Source: an uncultured Dorea sp. (GTDB lineage: Bacteria > Bacillota > Clostridia > Lachnospirales > Lachnospiraceae). Taken from it: DNA of 34,730 nucleotides. The stretch spans positions 1,642-36,371 of the forward strand of contig CAJULU010000004.1 of assembly GCA_910587575.1 (NCBI GenBank), in the 5' to 3' direction. The notes beneath the pieces were generated by a model. The model worked only from the letters and a program-made list of their open reading frames with translations, was not told the origin of the DNA and searched no databases. Position 1 is the first letter of the stretch; each line of letters starts with the position of its first letter. Below, in pieces: positions 24,437-33,900 of the stretch. A program made the position numbers and the translations under genes.

Positions 24437-26155
24437 ATGGCGGTGATTGGCATTGATTTAGGAACAACGAATTCTCTCGGCGCAGTCTATAAAGACGGTG
24501 AAGTGATACTGATCCCGAACCGTTTTGGTTCTTTTCTCACGCCGAGTGTTGTCAGCATGACAGAGGACGGAACTATTGTCACAGGCGAGATTGCAAAGGA
24601 ACGCCTTGTCACACATCCGGAAGCGACGGTGGCCTCTTTTAAAAAAGACATGGGAACAGAACGGAAGATAAACTTAAATGGCAGGACATTTCTTCCGGAA
24701 GAACTGAGCAGCTTTATCATACGGGCAATCCTGGAGGATGCAAGGGAATATCTGAAGGAAGACATTGAGGAGGCTGTCATATCGGTTCCTGCATATTTTC
24801 ATGACAGACAGCGTGTGGCTGTGAAACAGGCGGGCGCTTTGGCGGGTGTCAGTGTCCAGAGAATCATTAATGAACCAAGTGCGGCAGCGATGGCATCTTA
24901 CTTTGAGAGAAACGAAGAACAGATTTTTCTGGTGTTTGATTTCGGGGGAGGAACACTGGATGTTTCGATTGTCGATTGTTTTGATACTTTGGTAGAGATA
25001 GTATCTGTTTCGGGAGATAACCGGCTTGGCGGTGATAATTTTCATCAGGTTATGGCGGACAGTTTTATAAGAGAGCATGGAATCTGTAAGGAATCTCTGA
25101 CGGCAAAGGATCACGCCCTTCTTCTGCGCCAGGCGGAAAAATGCAAACGGAGGCTTTCCAAGGCAGAAGAGGCGGAAATGTCTCTGACGATAGGCGGTAT
25201 TTCTTTTGACAGTATTTATACGAACGACCGGCTGACAGATGAGAGCGGTTCGATTTTAAGCAGGATGAAAAATGTCCTTTCCCGTGCCCTCTCTGACGGA
25301 GATATGACGATACAGGATATTGATGCGGTGATCCTTGCAGGGGGCTCCAGCAGAATGCCTCTTGTGCAGGAATATTTACGGCATCTGTTCGGACAGGTTC
25401 CCTTCGTGGTGGGGAATTGTGATGAGCTGATTGCAAGAGGGCTGGGTCTTGTGTGCGCTGTCAAAGCCAGAGAGGAAGAAGTAAAGGACTTTATTCTGAC
25501 AGATATCTGTCCGTTTACCCTGGGGACAGGAACTTACAATAAGGCTGATCCGGCACATTCCTATATGACTCCGATTATTGAGCGTAACACGGTGCTTCCC
25601 TGTTCCCGGGTGCAGAGATTTTACACGGCGGCAGATTATCAGAAAGAAATCTGTATTTCTATTTTACAGGGAGAGCATACTTATGAGGAAGATAACTTAA
25701 AACTTGGAAAGGTACACATCCTGGTTCCACGGAAAAAGAAGGGAGAGGAGGCCGTAGATGTCCGGTTTACCTATGATATTAACGGGATTCTTACTGTAGA
25801 CGTTACCGTTATTTCTACAGGCAGATCCATATCTAAGACCCTGTCCCAGAATATGAGCAGAGACGAGATTGAAAAAAGGATGAAGCAGTTGGAGAAGTTA
25901 AAGATCCATCCAAAGGATCTTTCGGAAAACAGGCTGATGATGGAAAAACTGGAAACCTTATATGAAGAGGCAAAACCAGATGTGCGGGAACAGATCATGT
26001 CGTATATCCGCAGATTTGAATATCTTCTTGCACGTCAGAACCTGCGGCCGATTCAGAAGTACCGTGAATATCTGGAACAGATCATCGAATGGTATGGAAA
26101 CCCCGATCCCTTTCGAGAAGAGCAAAAGGAAGGTGAGGAAGAATGGACCAGCTGA
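24437..26155 (+). CDS. Hsp70-family protein, HscC-like short DnaK paralogue
   Basis: The 572-residue protein has the full nucleotide-binding domain: VIGIDLGTTNSLGAVYKDGE (phosphate 1), VFDFGGGTLDVSIVD (phosphate 2), INEPSAAAMASYF, and VILAGGSSRMPLVQEYL (adenosine motif). The substrate-binding part is divergent (QGEHTYEEDNLKLGKVHI) and the helical end is short; it lacks the long lid and EEVD-like end of DnaK. Size and pairing with a specialised J protein resemble E. coli HscC, which does not replace DnaK. The gene overlaps the J-protein gene by 13 nt. There is no grpE or dnaK nearby, which supports a special role. The client is unknown. Confidence 0.88.
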   Translation: MAVIGIDLGTTNSLGAVYKDGEVILIPNRFGSFLTPSVVSMTEDGTIVTGEIAKERLVTHPEATVASFKKDMGTERKINLNGRTFLPEELSSFIIRAILEDAREYLKEDIEEAVISVPAYFHDRQRVAVKQAGALAGVSVQRIINEPSAAAMASYFERNEEQIFLVFDFGGGTLDVSIVDCFDTLVEIVSVSGDNRLGGDNFHQVMADSFIREHGICKESLTAKDHALLLRQAEKCKRRLSKAEEAEMSLTIGGISFDSIYTNDRLTDESGSILSRMKNVLSRALSDGDMTIQDIDAVILAGGSSRMPLVQEYLRHLFGQVPFVVGNCDELIARGLGLVCAVKAREEEVKDFILTDICPFTLGTGTYNKADPAHSYMTPIIERNTVLPCSRVQRFYTAADYQKEICISILQGEHTYEEDNLKLGKVHILVPRKKKGEEAVDVRFTYDINGILTVDVTVISTGRSISKTLSQNMSRDEIEKRMKQLEKLKIHPKDLSENRLMMEKLETLYEEAKPDVREQIMSYIRRFEYLLARQNLRPIQKYREYLEQIIEWYGNPDPFREEQKEGEEEWTS

Positions 26156-27015
26156 CGGCCTGCCGGATTCTGGGATTGAATGAGGGAGCTTCAAAAGAAG
26201 AGATTAAGGCTTCCTATGCACGGCTTTCCAAGGACTGCCATCCAGAAGAACATCCGGAAGAGTTCCGTCAGATTCATGAGGCATTTTCGCTGCTGATGAA
26301 GGCAGAGAGGGGCAGACGGAAAGGAAACAGGCCAGCCGGAGAAACCAGACAGGCAGGGAACGGGCCAGCCGGAGAAACCAGACGAACAGGAGAAACAGAA
26401 AAGAAGGCTTCCTGGCGGCAGAATGAAGAGGCTCTGGCAGAATCTTTCAAGGAAGAGGCGGATGAGGAACCGGCCCCGCATAGATATGGATTTGACGAGG
26501 CAATCGAACATGCAGAAGTGAATGAGCAGGAATGCATGCACCAGATGGTAATGCAGGCAGCTGCAGAGATGGAGATCCTTCTGACCAATCCATACAAGGA
26601 AAGACTGAAGCTTTTTCGGAGATTTTTCAAGAAAGAGGAGTATCAGAATGTGTTAAGGACACCTGAATTTATGCGGCTTTTTGCGCAGATGCTGACAAAG
26701 GCAGATCTGAAAAAGCCAGTTTATGAGTTCTTTATTGACTACTACAGGCTGCGGGGGATGATGCTGCAGGAATTATGCCCAGAGGCAGCAGCACTTTACC
26801 GGATTCTGAACAGAAAGTGCGGGATGTATACAAAAACACAAAGTAGTACTGAATTTCTGATTCCCTGTGGGGTGGCATTTGTACTGGGAATACAAAGTTT
26901 CACACAGTCAGTGGTAAAAACGGTTGGAATTCTTTCCGGTTGTGCCGTGATCTTAATAGCGTTGATCCTGGTGTACAGGAAACTGTATGAAAATCATTCC
27001 GGTATGGCGTCTTAG
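26143..27015 (+). CDS. Membrane J-domain protein with HPE instead of HPD, ended by an in-frame amber
   Basis: The 290-residue product has an N-terminal J-like domain: DQLTACRILGLNEGASKEEI, YARLSKDCHPEEHPEEF (residues 25-41). The HPD tripeptide that triggers Hsp70 ATPase is HPE (33-35). Then comes a charged low-complexity linker with a repeated PAGETR motif (about 65-85), an alpha-helical middle, and two hydrophobic segments (about 240-285). The TAG at 27013-27015 is followed in frame by 62 sense codons with two more hydrophobic stretches, so the intact protein would be about 353 residues. Partner is the Hsp70-like protein it overlaps. HPE forms occur in other divergent J proteins, so cochaperone action is uncertain. 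Confidence 0.8.
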   Translation: MDQLTACRILGLNEGASKEEIKASYARLSKDCHPEEHPEEFRQIHEAFSLLMKAERGRRKGNRPAGETRQAGNGPAGETRRTGETEKKASWRQNEEALAESFKEEADEEPAPHRYGFDEAIEHAEVNEQECMHQMVMQAAAEMEILLTNPYKERLKLFRRFFKKEEYQNVLRTPEFMRLFAQMLTKADLKKPVYEFFIDYYRLRGMMLQELCPEAAALYRILNRKCGMYTKTQSSTEFLIPCGVAFVLGIQSFTQSVVKTVGILSGCAVILIALILVYRKLYENHSGMAS

Positions 27016-27204
27016 GGAATCATTGCATCCGTCATACTGGTTACGCAGGCTGTTGCGATGGCTGGCGGTCTCTATGCACCGGTTCTGGGAGAAGATGACG
27101 GGTTTATGACGGCGTTTCTTCTGTTCGCCTTTTTAGGAATCTGGCTGATTGGGCTTGGAATTGCGGCGGCTGTTCGGAAAATTTCCGCTCATTTCTCAAA
27201 ATAA
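27016..27204 (+). pseudogene. 3' continuation of the J-domain gene beyond the in-frame TAG
   Basis: Directly after TAG 27013-27015 the same frame stays open for 62 codons to TAA at 27202-27204. It encodes GIIASVILVTQAVAMAGGLY and, after a short acidic loop, FMTAFLLFAFLGIWLIGLGI, then AAAVRKISAHFSK. These look like the third and fourth membrane helices of the upstream protein. No ribosome site precedes the internal ATG at 27058, so a separate protein is unlikely. Confidence 0.65.
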
Positions 27205-27241
27205 TACGAACAGGCGGTGAAAGCGGACGGTAAGTATTGGC

Positions 27242-27270
27242 TTGAAATGTTCTGTCAAAGGCGTTAATAT
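27242..27270 (+). promoter_or_regulatory. Promoter of the COG0523 gene pair
   Basis: TTGAAA (27242-27247) and TAATAT (27265-27270) are 17 nt apart, about 54 nt before ATG 27324. I looked for a Zur-type palindrome around it and did not see a convincing one. Confidence 0.55.
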
Positions 27271-27323
27271 ATGAAAAGAATAAATCAGTTTTATTGCAAA
27301 TTTATGGGAAAGAAGGATATCAG

Positions 27324-28496
27324 ATGACGAAGGTAGACATTATATCAGGTTTTTTAGGCGCAGGAAAGACCACATTTATCAAACAGCTGATTGAAAAGGT
27401 ATTTACAGGAGAGAAGCTGGTACTGATTGAAAATGAGTTCGGAGAGATCGGCATTGACGGCGGTTTTCTTAAGGATGCCGGGATTGAGATTACGGAGATG
27501 AATTCTGGTTGTATCTGCTGTACTCTGGTGGGGGATTTCAGCAAGGCGCTTCAGAAGGTGCTGGAGGAATATCAGCCGGACCGTGTGCTGATTGAACCGT
27601 CCGGGGTAGGGAAGCTGTCGGATATTGTGAAAGCAATCGAGGCTGTAAAGAAGGAAGCTGAGATTGAGATCAGCGGAAGAATTGCCGTAGTGGACGGTAA
27701 GAAAGCCAGATTATATCTTAAGAATTTCGGAGAGTTTTTTGAGGATCAGGTAAGACATGCTTCCACCATTGTCATCAGCCGGACGCAGATGATGACGGAT
27801 GAGAAGATCGAGGAGTGCGTCCGCATGCTTCGTAAGGAAAACAAAGATGCAGCGATCATCTCCACACCCTGGGAACAGCTGGGAAGAGAAGCGATTCTCC
27901 GTGCGCTGGAACAGGGGGAAGAGATCGGAGAACTTCTGGAAGCACATCACGGACAGGAAGAAGAGCACTGCAGTCATCACCATGGACAGGAAGAAGACTT
28001 TGGCCACGGCCACCATACTGGGCATGACGGTCATAGCTGTGAGCAGGGTCATCACCACCACGGACAGGAAGAAGACTGCTGCCATGGTCATCATCATGAG
28101 CATGGCGGTCACAGCTGTGAGCATGATCATCATCACCATGAGCAGGAAGACTGCGGCCACGGCCATCATACTGGGCACGATGCTCATTGCTGCGGCCATG
28201 ACCATCACCATCATCATGCGGACGAGATTTTTACAAGCTGGGGCAGAGAGACGGCCCATAAGTATACAGACGAAGAACTGGATTTCCTGCTGAAAGCATT
28301 GTCTGAAACCGAAGGATACGGAACCATCCTGCGTTCAAAAGGAATCATTCCGATGGCAGACGGTACCTGGAAGCAGTTCGACCTTGTTCCGGAGGAGTAT
28401 GAGATCCGGGAAGGACAGGCAGATTATACAGGGCGGATATGCGTCATTGGAACAGATCTGAAAGAAGAGGAGCTGCTGCGTCTGTTCCATATCTGA
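27324..28496 (+). CDS. COG0523 (CobW/ZNG-type) GTPase with a His-rich metal-binding linker
   Basis: The 390-residue protein begins at ATG 27324 after AGAAGGA (27311-27317). It has Walker A SGFLGAGKTT (8-17), the metal-site motif GCICC (Cys63, Cys65, Cys66), ENEFGEIGIDGG, and the CobW C-terminal domain (about 300-390, ending LLRLFHI). Between the domains, residues about 209-298 hold a linker of repeated HGQEED, CxHGHHxxH and HDHHHH units, able to bind many Zn or other metal ions. Such GTPases are metallochaperones or insertases, several for zinc. The linker may store metal. The second COG0523-like gene follows after 38 nt, so they probably work together. Confidence 0.92.
   Translation: MTKVDIISGFLGAGKTTFIKQLIEKVFTGEKLVLIENEFGEIGIDGGFLKDAGIEITEMNSGCICCTLVGDFSKALQKVLEEYQPDRVLIEPSGVGKLSDIVKAIEAVKKEAEIEISGRIAVVDGKKARLYLKNFGEFFEDQVRHASTIVISRTQMMTDEKIEECVRMLRKENKDAAIISTPWEQLGREAILRALEQGEEIGELLEAHHGQEEEHCSHHHGQEEDFGHGHHTGHDGHSCEQGHHHHGQEEDCCHGHHHEHGGHSCEHDHHHHEQEDCGHGHHTGHDAHCCGHDHHHHHADEIFTSWGRETAHKYTDEELDFLLKALSETEGYGTILRSKGIIPMADGTWKQFDLVPEEYEIREGQADYTGRICVIGTDLKEEELLRLFHI
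27948..28220 (+). repeat. His/Glu-rich degenerate coding repeats in the COG0523 linker
   Basis: Several imperfect units coding for HHxGQEED-x-x-HGHHxGHDxHSCE repeat across about 90 codons. The underlying DNA (CATCATCAC-type triplets, GGACAGGAAGAAGAC) repeats too, so this stretch is prone to length change. Confidence 0.8.
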
Positions 28497-28534
28497 ACCA
28501 TAGTGGATACTAAAAAAGAAATGAAGGTGAGTGT

Positions 28535-29476
28535 ATGAAAACGCCGGTATTTATATGCACAGGATTTCTTGACAGTGGAAAGACCACTCTTGTCAAGGAT
28601 ACATTGATGGAGCAGGACTGGATTGCCCCGGGGCTGACCCTTCTGATTCTCTGTGAAGAAGGGGAAGAGGAATATTCACAGGAATATCTGGATTCCCGGG
28701 AAATGATTCTGCTGAAGATTGAGGAATTCGATCAGTTGAATCCGTCCTTTTTTAAAAACTGCGAGAAGAATTACCACCCTGCCCAGGTAGTGATTGAATA
28801 TAATGGAATGTGGAAGCTTATGGATCTTCTGTCTGTTAAGTATCCAAGGACCTGGGAACTGCAGGGAGTGTATTCCACGGTAAATGGAATGACTCTGGAT
28901 ATGTATCTTAAAAATATGAGAAATATGCTGATTGAGCAGTTGACGGAATCGGAACTGATCGTGGTAAACCGATGCCCGGAAGGAACAGACCGTTCCGGCT
29001 TCCGAAGGGCGCTGAAGGTGCAGAATCCCATGGCGCAGCTGATATTCGAGGGGACAGACGGCAGGATTATACAGCCGTCAGAAGAAGACCTGCCCTATGA
29101 TGTTAAAGGGGACAGAATTCAGATAGAGCCGGAAGATTTTGGAGTCTGGTATGTGGACGCCTATGACCACCCGGACTTATATCTTCACAAAGAAGTGGAA
29201 TTTGTGGCCCAGGCTTTCCGCCCCAAAGGGATGAAGGAGAATATGTTTGTTCCGGTGCGGAAGATCATGACCTGCTGTGCCGATGATCTGAGATTTTACG
29301 GATATCCCTGCAAATCTGACCAGTCCATTGAATTTAAGAAAGGAGCCTGGCTTAAAATCCGGGCAAGATTTGAATATGAGCAGGCTGTTTCTTTTGGAAA
29401 TGAACAGCCGGTGCTGTATCTGATTGACATGGAACCTGTCGGGAAACCGGAAGAGGACATTGTTTATCTGATGTAA
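28535..29476 (+). CDS. COG0523-like GTPase domain fused to a DUF1980/YcgQ-like C-terminal domain
   Basis: The 313-residue protein has an N-terminal CobW-like domain with Walker A TGFLDSGKTT (9-18). The CxCC metal motif of that family is missing: the matching region reads LILCEEGEEEYSQEYL. The C-terminal third (about 205-313) has VEFVAQAFRPKGMKENMFVP, RKIMTCCADDLRFYG with a Cys pair at about 245-246, then GAWLKIRARF and LYLIDMEPVGKPEEDIVYL. This follows the plan of the C-terminal domain of YcgQ (DUF1980, TIGR03943), the partner of the YcgR permease in Bacillus. No ycgR-like permease is in view. Function is probably in metal handling together with the upstream GTPase. Confidence 0.82.
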   Translation: MKTPVFICTGFLDSGKTTLVKDTLMEQDWIAPGLTLLILCEEGEEEYSQEYLDSREMILLKIEEFDQLNPSFFKNCEKNYHPAQVVIEYNGMWKLMDLLSVKYPRTWELQGVYSTVNGMTLDMYLKNMRNMLIEQLTESELIVVNRCPEGTDRSGFRRALKVQNPMAQLIFEGTDGRIIQPSEEDLPYDVKGDRIQIEPEDFGVWYVDAYDHPDLYLHKEVEFVAQAFRPKGMKENMFVPVRKIMTCCADDLRFYGYPCKSDQSIEFKKGAWLKIRARFEYEQAVSFGNEQPVLYLIDMEPVGKPEEDIVYLM

Positions 29477-29582
29477 GGAATCTGAAAGAAATCATCCGAT
29501 ATATTTCTCGAAGACTCCTAAGCTTTTGTTTCAGACGGGAGATGTGTTTTCGGTGATGCCGGGAATGGAAAGAAGGATGTTT

Positions 29583-30794
29583 ATGAATATTGGGGGATAT
29601 ACGAAAAAAGCGCCGGGGAAATTTCTGGCATTTCTGGCCGCTCTGTCACTCTGCTGTACAATGTTCTGGGGCGGCAGCGCAGCGGTTCTATGTTATGCAG
29701 GGAACACAGAAAGCCGGATGGAAGAAACCGGCGCCCAGGCAGAGAAGGAGGAAGGTGCAGAAGAAGCAGGAGGCCAGACGGAAGCAGAGGAGAAAGAAAA
29801 GACAGAAGGCTCAGAAGATCGTATACAGCCGGTATGGGAGGGTGACAGGATTTACTGTACCGCTTTTGGGGACAGCATTGCCAAAGGATATGGCGGCAAG
29901 GGACAGGAGGATTTAAAAAGCTACACGCAGTTAATTGCTGACAGTATGTCAGAAGAAACCGGCCTCCCTGCAGAATGTGAGAAATTTGCGAAAAACGGGC
30001 TGGATTCATCCAGGCTGAATTCCGAGATTCTTACGATGGAGGAGGCTCTTGCGTCTCTTGACCGGGCGGACATGATTACCCTGACCATCGGGGCCAATGA
30101 TCTGATGCAGGAATTTAAGAAAGCTGCACAGGAGGTCCTGGGAACAGACCGGAAATTCGCAAGTGTCTATGATGCATTTGACGCCATGCAGGAGGGTGTG
30201 GAAAATAATCCCCTGCTGATTGTCAGAATCCTGGATGTGCTGAACAACTGGGATTATGGAATCTTTGAAGAGCAGTGGAAGGCGGCCATGGAAACCATAA
30301 CAGAGCATAGGAAGGATACGGCCCAGCTGATTGTAACCAATATCTACAATCCTGTGAGCCGGTTTGAACTGCCCGGCGCCATGAACGGCATTGTAGAGGA
30401 CATTATCTGCAATATGAATCAGATCATGTATGAATATGCAGAAGAATACGATTACCGGGTGGTGGATCTGTTCGGCTCAGAAATCTGTGACCATACCCAG
30501 GAAGACGGGCTTCATCCAGACCAGGAGGGACAGAAACTGATTGCAGATCTTGCAGCTGAGAAGATTGATACCGGCCGGTTTAAAGGAGAGCCGGAAAAAG
30601 AGATGAAGGAAGAACCTCGTCCCGAGAAGGTGAAGCCCCGTAAGTACAGCCTGTGGACGGTTCTGGGTCCTCTGCCGTGGATCGCACTCGCTGTCTTTGT
30701 GTGTGTGACAGCGGTGGTATTGTTCTGGGTGATAAAGAAGAGAAACATCAATTTGTACCGAAAAAGGAACAAAAATAAGGTCAAGAATGACTAG
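29583..30794 (+). CDS. Membrane-anchored SGNH/GDSL hydrolase
   Basis: The protein is 403 residues from ATG 29583, chosen because AGAAGG sits at 29571-29576; earlier in-frame starts at 29526 (TTG), 29556, 29565 and 29577 are possible. There is a signal-like N-terminus (KFLAFLAALSLCCTMFWGGS), then a Glu-rich linker (about 45-80). The SGNH domain has block I TAFGDSIAKGYG (Ser98), block III TIGANDLM and block V DGLHPDQEG (His about 310). A C-terminal membrane helix (PWIALAVFVCVTAVVLFWVI) and a basic end anchor it at the cell surface. Likely a lipase, esterase or polysaccharide deacetylase acting outside the cell; the substrate is unknown. Confidence 0.88.
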   Translation: MNIGGYTKKAPGKFLAFLAALSLCCTMFWGGSAAVLCYAGNTESRMEETGAQAEKEEGAEEAGGQTEAEEKEKTEGSEDRIQPVWEGDRIYCTAFGDSIAKGYGGKGQEDLKSYTQLIADSMSEETGLPAECEKFAKNGLDSSRLNSEILTMEEALASLDRADMITLTIGANDLMQEFKKAAQEVLGTDRKFASVYDAFDAMQEGVENNPLLIVRILDVLNNWDYGIFEEQWKAAMETITEHRKDTAQLIVTNIYNPVSRFELPGAMNGIVEDIICNMNQIMYEYAEEYDYRVVDLFGSEICDHTQEDGLHPDQEGQKLIADLAAEKIDTGRFKGEPEKEMKEEPRPEKVKPRKYSLWTVLGPLPWIALAVFVCVTAVVLFWVIKKRNINLYRKRNKNKVKND

Positions 30795-30820
30795 ACTTTT
30801 AACAATGTGTGGACTATAAT
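30792..30820 (+). promoter_or_regulatory. Promoter of nifJ
   Basis: TAGACT (30792-30797, overlapping the stop of the SGNH gene) and TATAAT (30815-30820, perfect) are separated by 17 nt. A leader of about 95 nt follows before the AAGGAGG ribosome site. Confidence 0.6.
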
Positions 30821-30921
30821 AAAAACACACGCCAAATTATGCCAGATTCAGAGATTGAGAAAGAAGGACTTTGTACATTCTGGCAGATTAATTTGCACAA
30901 TTATAAGGAGGAACAACGAAA

Positions 30922-33900
30922 ATGGCAAGAAAAATGAAGACCATGGATGGTAATCAGGCGGCGGCTCATGCATCATATGCATACACAGAAGTTGCGGCTA
31001 TTTACCCGATCACACCATCATCTGTTATGCCGGAGCATGTAGATGAGTGGGCAACTGAAGGCAGAAAGAATATCTTTGGACAGACTGTCCAGGTAACGGA
31101 GATGCAGTCAGAAGCTGGAGCAGCGGGAGCAGTACACGGTTCTCTGGCAGCAGGCGCTCTGACGACAACATTTACGGCATCCCAGGGCTTACTGCTGATG
31201 ATTCCTAACTTATATAAAGTAGCGGGCGAGCAGCTTCCGGGTGTGTTCCATGTATCCGCACGTGCGCTTGCCAGCCATGCACTGTCAATTTTTGGAGATC
31301 ATTCTGACGTATATGCCTGCCGGCAGACGGGTGCAGCCATGCTCTGTGAGTCAAGCGTACAGGAAGTTATGGACTTAACGCCGGTTGCACACTGTGCAGC
31401 TCTTAAGGGCAAGCTTCCGTTCATTAACTTCTTTGACGGATTCCGTACTTCCCACGAGATTCAGAAGATTGAGACATGGGATTACGAAGATCTGAAAGAA
31501 TTAGTAGATATGGATGCCATTGATGAGTTCAGAAATCATGCACTGAACCCGAATCATCCATGTCAGAGAGGTTCCGCTCAGAATCCGGACATCTTCTTCC
31601 AGGCAAGAGAGGCATGCAACCCATATTATGACGCTATGCCGGCAATCGTACAGGAGTACATGGACAAGGTAAACGCTAAGATCGGTACGGATTACAAGCT
31701 GTTTAACTACTACGGATCCGCAGATGCCGAGAAGGTAATCATTGCCATGGGTTCTGTATGTGACACCATTGAAGAGACCATTGATTATCTGATGGCAGCA
31801 GGCGAGAAAGTCGGTGTTGTAAAGGTTCGTCTTTACAGGCCATTCTGCGCACAGGCGTTGATTGACGCAATTCCAGATACAGTAAAATATATCAATGTAC
31901 TTGACAGAACAAAAGAGCCGGGAGCACAGGGTGAGCCGTTGTACCTGGATGTTGTTTCTGCACTGAAGGGCTCTAAGTTCGATGCAGTTCCGGTAAACTG
32001 CGGACGTTACGGACTTGGTTCCAAAGATACGACGCCTGCCCAGATTGTTGCAGTATTCAATAACGCTGACAAGGCAAGATTCACCATCGGTATCGAAGAT
32101 GATGTGACCAATCTTTCCCTTGCTACAGGACCGGCGCTGGTTACGACTCCGGAAGGAACCATTAACTGTAAGTTCTGGGGACTGGGAGCAGACGGTACGG
32201 TTGGAGCGAACAAGAACTCCATCAAGATTATCGGTGACAACACAGACATGTATGCACAGGCATACTTTGATTATGATTCCAAGAAGTCCGGCGGTGTTAC
32301 CATGTCACACCTGCGTTTCGGTAAGAAGGCAATCAAGTCCACGTATCTGATTCATCAGGCGAATTTTGTTGCCTGCCACAATCCTTCTTATGTGGACAAG
32401 TATAACATGGTACAGGAACTGGTGGACGGCGGAACATTCCTTCTGAACTGCCCATGGGATATGGAAGGTTTAGAGAAGCATCTGCCTGGACAGGTGAAAG
32501 CATATATCGCAGACCACAACATCAAGTTCTATACCATTGACGGTATCAAGATTGGGAAAGAGATCGGACTTGGCGGACGTATCAACACCGTATTACAGTC
32601 AGCATTCTTCAAACTGGCTGCAATCATTCCGGAGGAAGAGGCAATTGACTTAATGAAGGCTGCTGCTAAGGCTACCTACGGAAGAAAAGGTGACAAGATC
32701 GTTCAGATGAACTACGATGCGATTGATGCAGGCGCAAAGCAGGTTGTAGAAGTATCTGTTCCGGATTCCTGGAAGTCCTGTCAGGATGAGGGATTATTCA
32801 CACCAGAGGTTAAGGGCGGAAGAGAAGACGTTGTTGACTTCGTTAAGAACGTTCAGTCCAAGGTGAACGCACAGGAAGGTAATTCACTTCCGGTATCTGC
32901 ATTCAATGATTATGTAGATGGTTCTACACCATCCGGTTCTTCTGCATACGAGAAACGTGGTATTGCAGTAGATATCCCGGTATGGGTAGAGGAGAACTGT
33001 ATCCAGTGTAACCGCTGTGCATATGTATGTCCGCACGCTGTTATCCGTCCGATTGCCCTGACAGAGGACGAGCTTGCCAAGGCTCCGGAAGGAACGAAGG
33101 CAATCGACATGATTGGTATGCCGGGGATGAAGTTCACTATGTCCGTATCTGCGCTTGACTGTACAGGCTGCGGCTCCTGTGCGAATGTATGTCCTGGCAA
33201 GAAGGGCGAGAAAGCTCTCGTTATGAAGAACATGGAAGAGAATATCGGTTCTCAGAAGTTATTTGACTTTGGCAGAGAGATTCCAGTAAAGGCAGATGTT
33301 GTTGCCAAGTTCAAACCAGAGACAGTAAAGGGAAGCCAGTTCAAACAGCCATTGCTTGAGTTCTCAGGAGCTTGTGCAGGATGTGGAGAGACACCATATG
33401 CGAAGCTGATCACACAGTTGTTCGGTGACAGAATGTATATTGCCAATGCCACAGGATGTTCTTCTATCTGGGGCAACTCCTCACCGTCCACACCTTATAC
33501 GGTAACACCGGAAGGAAAGGGACCGGCATGGTCAAACTCTCTGTTTGAGGATAACGCTGAGTTCGGATATGGTATGCTGTTAGCACAGAAGGCCATCAGA
33601 AAGAGATTAAAAGCACAGGTAGAGGAGGTTGCAGGCTCTGACAAGGCTTCTGAGGAAGTAAAGGCTGCATGTAAGGAATATCTGGATACCTTTAACTGCG
33701 GCGTATCTAATGGAGATGCTACCGATAAATTAGTGGCTGCATTAGACGGAATCGACTGCGATCTGTGCAAGGATATTGTGAAGAACAAAGACTTCCTTGC
33801 CAAGAAGTCCCAGTGGGTATTTGGCGGTGACGGATGGGCTTATGATATCGGATTCGGCGGTGTTGACCATGTACTGGCAAGCGGCGAAGACATTAACGTT

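Noticed and set aside
7884..27015. Stop-codon reassignment as the reason for the in-frame TAA and TAG codons
   Set aside because: TAA and TAG both end many intact genes in this window at family-typical lengths, so the code is standard.
27711..28259. 182-codon minus-strand open frame opposite the COG0523 gene
   Set aside because: It is the reverse of the His-rich linker, giving a low-complexity Met/Ala/Val peptide; no ribosome site or family match.
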